Part shown: positions 48,945 through 59,245 of the stretch, piece by piece | Position numbering within the stretch: position 1 is the stretch's first letter | Layout of the letters: each line of letters begins with the position of its first letter | Origin: Episyrphus balteatus | Taxonomy: Eukaryota; Arthropoda; Insecta; Diptera; Syrphidae | Assembly: GCF_945859705.1 (NCBI RefSeq) | Contig: NC_079134.1 | Location: 154,539,718-154,603,717 of the forward strand | Length of the DNA stretch: 64,000 bases | Direction: 5' to 3' | Position numbers and translations under genes: made by a program | The notes under the pieces: model-generated | Told to the model about the DNA's origin: nothing | Database searches by the model: none | What the model saw: the letters and a program-made list of their open reading frames with translations, nothing else

Positions 48945-49510
48945 TTAATGCAACTGAAACAAATTTGCATTGAAAAAAAATTATTGCAACTGAAAAATAT
49001 TTGCATTAAAAATAAAATTTTTATTGCAAATAAAAAAAATTTGCATTAAACAAAATGTTATTGCAACTGAAAAATAGTTGCAGTGTAAATAAAATTTTTT
49101 TTGCATTAAAAAAAAATTATTGCAACTGAAAAATTTTCTGCATTGAAAAAAAAAAATCAATGCAAAATGTGTGCATTAAATATTTTTTTCTAATATTCGT
49201 CGCATTTCTTACAATTTTGACTATTTTACCACACAATAAGTTCAATATTATAGTTGAAATAGCTAAGGTATGGTGAAATCGCAAAAATTGTAGGAAATTC
49301 GACGAATATTTAAAAAAAAAAAATATTTAATGGGCACATTTTGCATTAATTTTTTTTTTTTTTTTTTTCAATGCAGAAAATTTTTCATTGGCAATACAAA
49401 TTTTTTTGAATGCAAAATATTTTTATAAATAATAAAAATTTTATTTTCAATGCAAGTAATTTTCAATTGCAATAGAATTTTTTTAATGCAAAATTTTTTT
49501 GGAAATGAGT
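48945..49510. repeat. Foldback repeat, same family as 14107-14500
   Basis: Left arm repeats TTGCAACTGAAAAATATTTG and TTGCATTAAA several times; right arm carries the inverse. Centre GACGAATATT / AATATTCGTCG mirrors near 49193 and 49300. Confidence 0.7.
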
Positions 49511-49529
49511 TCTTTAAATGAATAAATAG

Positions 49530-49660
49530 ATAAAGAATATTTTCTTATGCTCATATAAATGTTGTTTATTTAACAAACGTTTTCGAGAATTCTTCTCATC
49601 TTCAGGTATAAAGCAAATTAAAAATATTGTTTTAAATTTAAATTTACACAAATTTCTTAA
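49530..49660 (-). repeat. Repeat fragment with CTGAAGATGAGA...TTCTCGAAAACG
   Basis: Read on the minus strand, CCTGAAGATGAGAAG, AATTCTCGAAAACG and then GTTTGTTAAATAAAC hairpin. CTGANGA, a GAGAA/TTCTC stem and GAAA are in hammerhead order but the cleavage site and remaining stems are unclear. Confidence 0.35.
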
Positions 49661-50523
49661 ATTCGAAAAATTAAAGTAATTTTAAAGTAATTTTTTAAAA
49701 AGTAACTTTTAAAAATATCAAATAAAATTGTATGAATTTAATTTTTTTATTTGCAGTAAATATTTTTTTAATGCAAATATTTTTTAGTTGCAATAAAATT
49801 TTTTTAATGCAAATATTTTTTTTTTATTTTCAAAAAATATTTTTTTTTTTTAAATTTCAAATGCTTTTTTTCAATTTTTATTGTTTCAACTTTGCATGCA
49901 ATATTAAAAAAAAAAAAAAGTTTTTTGATCATAATGACTTATTAGAATCCTGCGAAAGGAGCATTGCAGTTTTGCAGTAAATATCAATGACATTTGATTG
50001 GCTTGGATAATTTACGAGAATAATATTTGATAATTCATAATATTTCAGAGGCTTTTATATGGCATTATATTGCTTTGGTATATAATATTCTCATTTGTCC
50101 ATAAAATATTTATTATTGTATAGTAAATTGTGTGTATTTCGCTGAATGCGGAATAATATTGCTATCTATGAAATTGTATAACTTGCTTCTATACCTATTC
50201 TCAAATAGGTGCATTATGATGGATCATTTGTTAATGAACAATCATAAATTTGACAAAGGAAAACTAATCACTGCATTGATTGAGAATTTAAATGTGTTAC
50301 TATGTGACTGTTGTGATTTTGACATTTACAGTAATCAAAATTATTGTTCAGAATTCTGGCAGCTTTTAAATTTGCTTTTGTATAGCGTTTTCAAAAATGA
50401 TTATTAAGAAATAATTAATTGGGACTTTAATAACTATTTATGGGATTTTATGTTATGGTAAACAGAGTAGTAAATTAATGAGAGTACCAGCTTTCATATA
50501 GGTAGGTTTTCTGTTTAAGCTAA

Positions 50524-50760
50524 CCAGAAATATTCTAATTTTAAAGTTCAAGTGACCTCAACTCCAAATTTATAAAGCGTTTCGCCCAGGTACGACAGTG
50601 GGCTCATCAGTTAGATCTGTCGTACCCTTACTAAGACGCCTTATTTTGGTCGATGTTTACCGACACTATATAAAACTCACAGCATGAATATACTGTGAAT
50701 TCTAATATTCTAAAGGAATTTGTTTAAATTCAGACCTTAGAAAATGTATGCCCGTGGTCA
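50524..50760 (-). mobile_element. Hammerhead-bearing repeat unit, minus orientation
   Basis: The unit reads (minus) from ATTCACAGTATATTCATGCT through TATAGTGTCGGTAAACATCG, the ribozyme (50574-50642) and on to GGTCACTTGAACTTTAAAAT. The same order is found at about 45650-45840 on the plus strand. This is a dispersed family with an embedded ribozyme, as in Penelope-like pLTRs or retrozymes; no protein is encoded here. Confidence 0.6.
50574..50642 (-). ncRNA. Hammerhead ribozyme, complete core
   Basis: Minus-strand order: stem III AAGGCG, cleavage triplet GUC with cut after 50635, stem I UUAG, loop I with GGUACGACAG, stem I' CUAA, invariant CUGAUGA, stem II GCCC, loop II with CUGUCGUACC, stem II' GGGC, invariant GAAA, stem III' CGCUUU. 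All stems pair (one G-U in stem III). Loops I and II are complementary over 10 bases, which would form a kissing contact. Natural hammerheads depend on loop I-loop II contacts for fast cleavage. Open at helix III in this register. Activity is predicted, not shown. Confidence 0.85.
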
Positions 50761-50775
50761 GGCTGATGTAATAAC

Positions 50776-51056
50776 GAAGAAAAAAAAAAATAACAAAAAT
50801 AATAAAAATTATTTAAATTATTTCTATTTTAAGTGGAGCGATTGAATATAATTCAATTTTAAAGTTCAAGTGACCTCTTAGTAAGGGTACGACAGATCTA
50901 ACTGATGAGCCCACTGTCGTACCTGGGCGAAACGCTTTATAAATTTGGAGTTGAGGTCACTTGAACTTTAAAATTGAATTATATTCAATCGCTCCACTTA
51001 AAATAGAAATAATTTAAATAATTTTTATTATTTTTGTTATTTTTTTTTTTTTTCGT
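50776..51056. repeat. Inverted repeat with a truncated hammerhead in its loop
   Basis: Arms of about 100 bp (about 50776-50876 and 50954-51056), including AAGTGGAGCGATTGAATATA and its inverse, enclose a 77-bp loop holding 50878-50938. Confidence 0.85.
50877..50938 (+). ncRNA. Hammerhead ribozyme lacking the 5' stem III strand
   Basis: From TTAG (50878) onward the sequence equals the complete copy: loops, CTGATGA, GCCC/GGGC and GAAACGCTTT. The expected AAGGCGT before it is replaced by AAGTGACCT, the inverse of sequence further right. So homology begins at or one base before the predicted self-cleavage point. It cannot form stem III as it stands. Confidence 0.8.
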
Positions 51057-51089
51057 TATCATAAATATTCTATGGAACTAAAAACTTAA

Positions 51090-52075
51090 TCAAGGGGCAC
51101 GGTAGTGCCCAGCCAAGTTCTCTAGCAACTTTGGCACTACACCCTTATTTACAGGAAACAACTCAGGCCATTTTCGACCCCCCTCTAACTTCCACACCAA
51201 AGATGCTAGAAATTTCAAACTCGCTACATTTGTTGAGCTGGTCAAAACCAAACACCTCACAAAATTTCAACATCCTACGATGAGTAGTTTCTGAGATATA
51301 GGGCTTCAAAAATAGCAAAAACCGTAACTGACTCACTGACTCACTGACTCACTGACAGATCATCAAAATTATGGAGAACTTCCCGATATCGTAGAAAATT
51401 GAAATTTTACACGGTGATAGGACTTGTAGTGTATACAAAGGAAAAAATTTGACAATTTCAGCCAGGGGGCGTGGCAACCGCCCATTTCCGCTGAATTTTC
51501 ATAAAATATTATAGAGCACTTCTAATTATCGCAGAATGTTGAAATTTGGTAGAACGGTAGAGCTGGTAGTTTATACAAAGGAAAAAATTTAAAATTTGAG
51601 AATTTCAGCCAGGGGGCGTGGCAACCGCCCATTTCACTTCTAATTATCGCAGAATGTTGAAATTTGGTAGAACGGTAGAGCTGGTAGTTTATACAAAGGA
51701 AAAAATTTAAAATTTGAGAATTTCAGCCAGGGGGCGTGGCAACCGCCCATTTCCGCTGAATTTTCATCAAATATTATAGAGCACTTCTGATTATCGTAGA
51801 ATCTTGAAATTTGGTAGAACGGTAGAGCTGGTAGTTTAGACAAAGGAAAAAAATTAAAATTTGAGAATTTCAGCCAGGGGGCGTGGCAACCGCCCATTTT
51901 CGCTGAATTTTCATAAAATATTATAGAGCACTTCTGATTATCGTAGAATCTTGAAATTTGGTAGAATGGTAGAGATGGTAGTTTATACAAAGGAAAAAAT
52001 TTAAAATTTGAGAATTTCAGCCAGGGGGCGTGGCAACCGCAACCATTTTCACTGAATTTTCATCAAATATAGAGA
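51090..52075. mobile_element. Interspersed element with ~145-bp tandem repeat and ACTGACTC array
   Basis: Opens with GGGGCACGGTAGTGCCC (hairpin), then an (ACTGACTC)n tract at about 51328-51356. CCAGGGGGCGTGGCAACCGC starts at about 51464, 51610, 51730, 51875 and 52021, giving five units of 146, 120, 145 and 146 bp. Each unit also has GAAATTTGGTAGAACGGTAG. An open frame at 51640-51990 is a by-product of the repeat. Family not assigned. Confidence 0.75.
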
Positions 52076-52113
52076 TTTTCAATTCTACAGCCATACCTTG
52101 CAAAAAGTAGTGA

Positions 52114-52459
52114 AATCACAACAAAAACATACTGTTAAAAAAAGAGCCAAGTTCTTCTATGTTGAAATTATGCTGGCACAAAAAGTACTGAGATGTAAAA
52201 GTGTACCAAGTTCTAAAGTTTGGGTTCAAATTCGTATCAATAAAATTTTGATTGTTTACTTGGCAATTTTTGAAATAACTTTAAAAATCGATAATTAAAA
52301 GAAAAATTGTCAAGAGAACAATCAAAATTTTATTGATACGAATTTGAACCCAAACTTTAGAACTTGGTACACTTTTACATCTCAGTACTTTTTGTGCCAG
52401 CATAATTTCAACATAGAAGAACTTGGCTCTTTTTTTAACAGTATGTTTTTGTTGTGATT
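52114..52459. mobile_element. Foldback element with ~155-bp arms
   Basis: AATCACAACAAAAACATACT at 52114 mirrors AGTATGTTTTTGTTGTGATT ending at 52459; similarity is nearly perfect inward to a spacer of about 30 bp near 52271-52301. No flanking duplication seen. Confidence 0.85.
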
Positions 52460-53938
52460 AATTTTACCAAATTCTCGAGGTGCAAATCCGCAAAAGCTTT
52501 TTGTGCATTTTACGAATAGGGTTTAGTTAATATTAAAAAGCATATTTATGTACATATTTGCAAAATTTTGAAAAAAAAAACGTTTAGGTGGAATGTACGA
52601 ATATTTTGTTTAACATTTTGAAATTCTTGAAAATCTTTGAAACTTAATTACATATTTCACAGGACGAATGCTTAATATTAAACATTTTAGAAGATATAAC
52701 ATACCATGAAATCCCTTAGAATATTTCGTATAGGTATTCTAGTACCTATTTTTTTCTCCCAAAGAATTAGGAAATGTGTTTTTATAAATATTACTCATAC
52801 ACCACAGTGTACTTTTCTGTGTAACCTTCTCTAAGGATTTAAGTACATAGTTAAATATAAGTTAGCCTACTGAGTTATTGAAAAAAGTAATTTAATTTAT
52901 TGATAGTAATATTCTAATGAACTTCTATAACTACTGATAAAGCTATACAAGAAATTATTTAATATAAGTATTTTATGAAATAAACGAAAAACTTAAATGG
53001 ACCCTCAACAAAATAAAATGTCATGTTTCACATTTTTTAAAACTCCAAAGCCTTGCTCTTTTGTTAAGGGAAATTGAAAATTTAGGGTAGAGTAAATGAA
53101 CCAGAAACTTCTTTTGAGCATACACGGTAAATTGTATTTTTTTTAATTGAATTTACGTAGCAGGTTAAAGGAACATTTATGGTCCAAAATCATGAAAATG
53201 GGGAATTTCAAGGTGCTAAATGCACAAGCGTTCAATTTAAGCGTTCCAAATGTTCAATTTAATTTCGTAAGATGGTTCAACTTTTAACTTTACCTCCTGA
53301 CGGACGTCATGAACTGATGGTTTGAGGTTTGATTTGAAGCTAATAAATTAAGCTTAGTAATACGATAAATTTCCATGTACCTCAACTGAATCGATGATTG
53401 TTAAAACAACATAAGTGATTTTGTATAAGGCGAGACCAAAACTGTTATAATTTTGAAAAGCCAATTTTTTTTTGTTTAAATAGTCAATTTGAAGTCTAAG
53501 AATGTCAATTGAGGTATTAAAATTGTCAAAACATTGTGAATTCGGTCGCGTCATGGAAATTATAGCGGTTTTTTCTCTCCTATAAAAAAATTTAAATTTC
53601 ACTTATGTTGTTTTAAAAATCACCGATTCAACTGCTTTTGCTCTAATCATTATTTTTATTATTATTTATTTAATTTTTTTATAAGATCATGATTCATTTA
53701 ATTTTTTTTTAAGATCATGATTCATGTACAAGTGAAATTGAGAGACGAAATTTGTACCTAAAATTCAATCCGGAAACGCTTTTTTGGATATTTAGATGAA
53801 CTAAAACAGAAATAAAAGCTTATCTAAAATTCAAAATTAAAATCTTTCACCTCCATGATATTGGATCTTAGAGGGGTTAAGGGGTCAATATAATCATAAA
53901 ATATTATTTCCATATAAAAACGGCACGCCCTAATGTAT
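52460..53938. other. AT-rich intergenic DNA
   Basis: No gene. ATACACCACAGTG at about 52797 resembles CGCCACAGTG phrases at 40318 and 44599. A short direct repeat TTAATTTTTTTATAAGATCATGATTCATT lies at about 53668-53728. Confidence 0.4.
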
Positions 53939-53946
53939 AAATTAAA

Positions 53947-54744
53947 AGGGAGCGTATCGGAATCCCGCTTTTTAAAATCCCGTTTTTCGAAAATCCCGAA
54001 AAAAAAGTTTCAAAATCCCGTTTGCTAAAATACCGCTTTTTTAAATCCCGTTTTCTGAAATACCGCATTTTAAAATTCCGTCAAATCCTGAAAATCCCGA
54101 TTTTTTTTTACAAAATACATGCTTAATTCACAAAGAAAAAAATCATGAGAAATACATAGACAAAAAATTAGTAAAACTTATTTTTTGCCCACACATTATA
54201 AAAACGGTATTTCTTTTATAAAAACATAAAATGATTAAAGCCTTAAATTAAGTTCACAAGTAAAAGAAATTTCATTTATTTAAATATCAAAATTGTTGAA
54301 ATGCATCCAAATATAAGTTGAATATATTTAAATGGAATTTCTTTTGATTATGTAGTGTGTACTAATCTATGGGATTATCACGATTTGATTGTTGTTCTGA
54401 AACTTTAAAGTAAATATTAGTTTGTTAATTGATTTCTTTTTAGTATCACATTCCTTACTTTTTCTTATTTTTTCATATATTATATTTTTTGTTAAAGGTT
54501 TTAATTAAATGCGTTTAGAACAATCTCTCATTTTTTAATTTTTTTAGTAGTATTTAGTTGTTTTATTTAAAAAAATCGAGCGATTTTTTAAAATAAAATA
54601 ACTAGTTTTGCTTGCAAAATCGGGATAATAAAAATCGGGATATTAAAAAGCGGGATTATAAAAAGCGGTATAGTGAAAAACAAGATTGTAAAAGCGGGAT
54701 TTAAAAAAACGGGATTATAAAAAGCGGGATATCGAACCCAACCC
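53947..54744. mobile_element. hAT-like MITE with AAATCCCG arrays in inverted arms, TSD AAATTAAA
   Basis: Flanked by the exact 8-bp duplication AAATTAAA (53939-53946 and 54745-54752). The left arm repeats AAAATCCCG(T/C)TTTT about eight times, the right arm repeats AAAAGCGGGATTATA about seven times, so the arms are inverted minisatellites. Termini AGGGAGCGTATCGGAATCCC and GGGATATCGAACCCAACCC are imperfect inverses. The centre is plain AT-rich DNA. Confidence 0.78.
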
Positions 54745-54748
54745 AAAT

Positions 54749-54830
54749 TAAAATGCACGACTTGTAGTACTTACTTGCTCTTATGGTTGAAGTTGTTAAG
54801 CAAGTTCGAAGTTTTGATGTAGAAAATCAT
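54749..54830 (+). mobile_element. GTCT element family, 5' terminal fragment
   Basis: AAAATGCACGACTTGTAGTA and TTACTTGCTCTTATGGTT match the opening of 3701-4645. It begins inside the duplication of the adjacent MITE, so the MITE went in at the very edge of this fragment. Confidence 0.5.
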
Positions 54831-55136
54831 TAAAGATTTATTTAAATTTAGGTTTATAAGAATTGTAAAAAAAAAATTAAAATTAGTTTTTAAAATTACA
54901 AAAACATCAATTGAAATGGTTATAAGTATCTCATTTAATTTCTTGTGTAATGTTTTATAAAAAAAACAATCCTTTTTTAAATATTTGCAGCTGCTTTTAA
55001 AAAATATTTTTTTTTTATATATACAATTTTATTTACAATTTTCAGAAGAAAAAATTAGTGTGACAAAAAAAATAAGGTTGTGTGTAAACATGTACACGCG
55101 GTTGACGTAATTGAAATACATTTTCATGCCCCAACG

Positions 55137-56478
55137 CACAGTGGGGAAAAGGCGGAAAAAACCGAACTTTCGGAAGTACGATTTATTTTGATACTGCACA
55201 TGTTTCTAACAGTAAATTAGTTGAAGAATTAAAAAATGAAAACTGTTTTTCAAAAAAAAAAATTGTGGGCCTGGAGATAATCGCTCAAAGTTGAAAAATA
55301 GTGAAAAGTGATAAAAATACAAGTAGTTTCAAAATGATCTATTTACCGTATAATTTCAAGTTTTGAACCAACTTTTTTTGTAAATAGGCTTAAAATAAAT
55401 TGACAAACAATATGGTACATTAGTTTAGCGAAAAAGAATTGAATACGATTTTTTTGACAAAAAACATTCCATTTTAGTGACTTTTTATGTTCACATGAGG
55501 TTTTAACTACTTCCTCTGTTCGCCTCTGTTGGCGGATAGGTTTCGTTAGATAGTGTTAAATCACAGCAATAGTTTTCAAAAAAAATCTCACCCGAAGACG
55601 TCCGTATTCGGTTTTTATAGCAATTTCAATCTGAAAAAGTCATTCAAAAAAGCAAAAAAAAAAAAAAAATTTGCTGCTATTTTCGCCAGAAAAATCTTTC
55701 TAAATGTATTTTGGTATGCTAAATCTGAATGTGAAGCCCGTTTTGCGAAACAACCCAAAATTTTTGATAAGATTGCAAAAAAAATATTTTAAACCCACAA
55801 TTTTAGAGTTTTTCCCAATTTAGTCGCTGTTGGGATCAGGAGTTTGTGTTAATGAAACCTGCATTGCACATTTACCTATTAAAACAAATGTTTTTTTTTA
55901 CTAAGCCACTTTTTTTACTTTATTTATAACTATCGGAATCGGAATACAGTAAAACTGGTTATTTAAAGCCTCTCTTATCTTTAGTTCCACTTGTCTCCAA
56001 AAAAAGATAGAATGATTTGATGAAATGTTCCTCTAATTGAAGGAAAAGTTTAGGCTTGGTAGCCGTTTAAATTTTAGAACTTACCAAGGAAAAAAAAGTT
56101 TCCAAAAAAGTTAAATTTTGAAAAAATGTCATACCTACCGTTTTTGGATATTTTTCTTTTTTTGAAAATTTTTGATTTTTTTTTATTGATTTATGTAAAA
56201 TTTAAACGGTATTTATTAAAAAAATGTTCAAATAAACTCAAAAGAATTTGATTTTTCTAGTAAAAAAGTGATTGGAAGTAAGTCATTTACAGCTGCAAAA
56301 ACTTGATTTCAGATTTTTTAATATAATTTTTTTCTGAGTGGACGTGGCAATGGGTGGTCATTGATGTAGGTTTGTCTTGCTATTAGCTACCTTTCCTGCA
56401 AATTTCATGAAAATTGGTTCAGTAGTTTAGTCTTAATTGAGTTTTTTTCCGGTCTCCCATACAAGGTGCCCCACTGTG
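55137..56478. mobile_element. Transib-like element, TSD CAACG
   Basis: CACAGTGGGG at 55137 and CCCCACTGTG ending at 56478 are inverted; CAACG flanks at 55132-55136 and 56479-56483. Heptamer CACAGTG and 5-bp duplication match the two Transib-like elements at 25-27.5 kb, whose duplications (CACCG, CGATG) are also C/G-rich. No transposase is seen; the 79-codon frame at 55553-55792 is Lys/Phe-rich and unrecognised. Confidence 0.75.
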
Positions 56479-56489
56479 CAACGCCCGCC

Positions 56490-56720
56490 GCCGCAAAAAA
56501 AAAGTATAACTTCAAAAAATAAATATCACATAAAAACTAAGTTTCAAAAAATTTCATAGCCCCTTTTTCAAAAAATGGATTTTTCCAAAAAAAAAATTTG
56601 AAATTCAATAAAAAAAAATCCAAAACTGTGTTTTATAAAGTTTTACTCGATTTCAATTTAACACGCTTTTGTATAAAAATTTTCGTTGAAACCGGTGGGA
56701 TGTTAACGAGTAAGTCAGAA
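56490..56720 (+). repeat. Decayed fragment resembling the GTCT element body
   Basis: AAAATTTTCGTTGAAACCGG and ATAACTTCAAAAAATAAATA-like phrases resemble 4170-4220. No array or ends are present. Confidence 0.3.
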
Positions 56721-56932
56721 ATGTACAAAATAATAAATTAATCAAAAAAAGGACGACCTTATTTGCAAGAGTACAAACACAAATTTGAATACAAACTGAG
56801 CAGTTTTTGAGGAAATTATTTTTTTTTGCTTTGTTTTCGATAGGCTCAGGTTATGTTTCTATAAATAAATATTCAATTTGGTCTTTATGGAATCTTACAA
56901 AACTCATTACTTACATTCACCTTATATACATA

Positions 56933-58557
56933 CAGTGACGGACAAAACAATAAGACCACCTCTATCACTCTTAAAATATTCTCTCTATCTCTTTTTAAAA
57001 TGAAATAAAACGGCTCTTTTTACTATTTTCTGGTTAAAATAACAGAACTATTATGAAATAAAAGAAAAAGCACATGCACAGATAATTTGATGCAAAAAAT
57101 AAATCTATAAACTAAAAAAAACTCTCAAATCGTGTGGACAAAACAATAGGACCAAGTGAAGTCATTTATTTTTGTATTACCTAGGATTCAAATTTTAAAC
57201 AATATTTTAAACAAAATACTCTTGTGAGATCATTTAATATTAGTTTAGCAAAAAAAAAATTGGGAAAACATTAAAATGGGTCGTGGAGTCCATTGTTCTT
57301 CAGCCGTGAGAGATTTGAAATTGATGCATTAACTGACAAGAGAAGGCAAATCAGAACGGGAAATTGCCGAAACTATTGGTTAATTAAAAAAAGCTTGTAT
57401 TAAACGCACTAGAGCCCCCAACAGAAAATTTTAAAATAGGAACAAAGCGAAAAACTTCACAAAAACACGTCTTAGAAAAAATGCGATTTTCATAAAAAGA
57501 CACTTTCAAGTCATCTTCGGACATTAAATTAGAGCTAAAATTGCTAATAAGTGAGAAAACGCTCAGCAGAATACCATAAGAAAAGTACCTCTTCAAAAGA
57601 ATCCCCAGGGAAGTTTCACTCCTCAGCAAGAGACATCGCAAAAGCCGAATCAATTTTGCAAAAAACCATTTTAATTGGATTGGTCCAGATAATGAAGAAA
57701 AATGGCGTAATGTTCTGTAGCCGGACGAAAGTAAAGTCAAATTAGTGGGATCACATGGCAAAAGATGGGTAAGGCGCCCAGAGAATGCAGAATTCAAACC
57801 GCAATACACAAGACAAATGCTTAAACACGGTGGTAAAAACATCATGGTGTGGAGGTATTTTTCTTGGCACGTAGTAGGTATAATTTTTTGGATTAAAGAA
57901 AACATGGACCAGCATTTGTATCCCAATTTCTTAGAAGAAGTTTTTCTTCCCTATACGGAATGGAAAATGTCCCTAAAATGGCAGTTTATGCATTATAATG
58001 ACCGTAAATATACATTGGGTCCAGTTCAAATATGGCTTTAGGAGCATAGAATTAATGTTATGTCTTGGTTTGTCCGATCGTCGGACCCAAGTCCAATTGA
58101 AAATTTGTGGGCTATCGTTGAGAAGTCATTGGGTGCAAAAAAGTCGAGAAATAAGGATGAGTTGCGGCAAAAACTTCAAGAGGCTTGGTATGCAATACCG
58201 AGACACACTTCTCGAAAATTAGTCAAATTAATGTCTCCAAAAGTATGTGCGGTGATGGCAAATAAGGGCTTTTCGACAATATATTGGTTTTGACCACAAA
58301 AAGAATTGAAATATGAAATAATTTCCATTTTTTGAGTAGTATTTGTTTTGACCGCTTTAGAAATCAATTTATTTTCGTATTTATTTATTTTTTTTATTTA
58401 AACAAAAAATCTTGTTAGATAATGAATTGATTTAAGCTCCTGATACTGTAAATTTTATATTAATAATTTTTTTTCTTTTAAAAAAAAATAAAAATATGTG
58501 TTTTATGATTTGTTTTTAAAGTAAGACGAAGTGGTCTTATTGTTTTGTCCATCACTG
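56933..58557 (+). mobile_element. Tc1-family transposon, complete ends, dead transposase
   Basis: CAGTGACGGACAAAACAATA at 56933 and the inverse (TATTGTTTTGTCCATCACTG) ending at 58557 share about 27 bp with one mismatch, each next to TA. A second direct copy of the end (GTGGACAAAACAATAGGACC) lies inside at 57133, so the left end has the IR/DR layout known in some Tc1 elements. No matching inner copy was found at the right end. The element holds the transposase remnant at 57276-58293. Confidence 0.92.
57276..58293 (+). pseudogene. Tc1-like DD34E transposase, inactivated
   Basis: One frame reads from ATG 57276 (MGRGVHCSSAVRDLKLMH) with the helix-turn-helix-like REGKSEREIAETIG at about 57339-57380, but is cut by stops at 57330, 57381 and several more; a frame change follows near 57695. 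The catalytic half is clear: DESKVKLVG (first Asp, 57724-57726), VRRPENAEF, HGGKNIMVW, then HYNDRKYT, where the second catalytic Asp is replaced by Tyr (57994-57996), a stop at 58039, and SPIENLW with the Glu at 58099-58101. The Tyr-to-Glu gap is 34 residues, diagnostic of DD34E Tc1 enzymes. The element cuts and pastes DNA at TA sites when active; this copy cannot. Confidence 0.92.
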
Positions 58558-58559
58558 TA

Positions 58560-59120
58560 TATACGTATAGTGTTATTATCATTTAATTCTTCAATACTAT
58601 TATGAAAGTACTTAAGTACCTATAAACGGATAAAAATAACTTTCGACTACTTCCATGGCATCGATTTCAGTTCAATAACCTCTAAGCACCAATTTACTTA
58701 TTGTTGGTGAAATATTATGTCAATATTCTTTTAAAAAGCTGAATATTATTGATCATAAATAGACCATTGAACTCAAACACAATTTGTAAGAAATAACTTA
58801 TTCAATAGTTAATTGAATTCTACGGAATTATCAACCTTCCTCCCTCAATATTTTTTAGTATAGTAAGAAATCAACAGATGGTAGAAATTCAATTTAAAAT
58901 GTATTTCAAAACACAAAATAAAATGAAAATTTATAGGTGCTATTTAATATTAACGAGAAAATCAGGGCAAGTAAGAAACAATACCTTTTAAGAATTTATG
59001 GTATTATTTATTAATGGGCTTGATGAAATATCAAAGTTCATTACTTACTTAGGAAAACATACACAGTATACAAATTGAAATCGTTTTTTTCTGTGTTTTA
59101 TAGCCAGACGAAAAATTTTC
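58560..59120. other. AT-rich intergenic DNA
   Basis: No gene or repeat recognised. Confidence 0.4.
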
Positions 59121-59231
59121 CTCATCATCCAGGTGTTTGGCCGGTTTTAGAATGGTAACATTGCGTTTAAATGCTGGCTGTGGTTCCGTCACGCTTAGAT
59201 CAATTTTGATGTATTGTGATATCTTGCGCAT
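59049..59231 (-). CDS. Candidate coding exon, strand uncertain
   Basis: On the minus strand a 60-codon frame reads MRKISQYIKIDLSVTEPQPA, then FKRNVTILKPAKHLDDEENF, to a TAA at 59049. The composition is protein-like and less AT-biased than anything else within several kilobases; an AATAAA lies roughly 50 bases past the stop. As a last exon it would need a splice acceptor upstream, where only the 11-bp minisatellite and a weak CGCAAG are seen. The plus strand offers a rival reading: a strong acceptor TTTTTTTCTGTGTTTTATAG at 59084-59103 opens a frame (PDEKFSSSSRCLAGFRMVT) into the minisatellite. I do not recognise either product. Confidence 0.35.
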   Translation of the reverse strand: MRKISQYIKIDLSVTEPQPAFKRNVTILKPAKHLDDEENFSSGYKTQKKTISICILCMFS

Positions 59232-59245
59232 AATACCACCAAAAC

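Noticed and set aside
51640..51990. 116-residue repeat protein
   Set aside because: It follows the ~145-bp DNA tandem repeat and is open only because the units keep phase.
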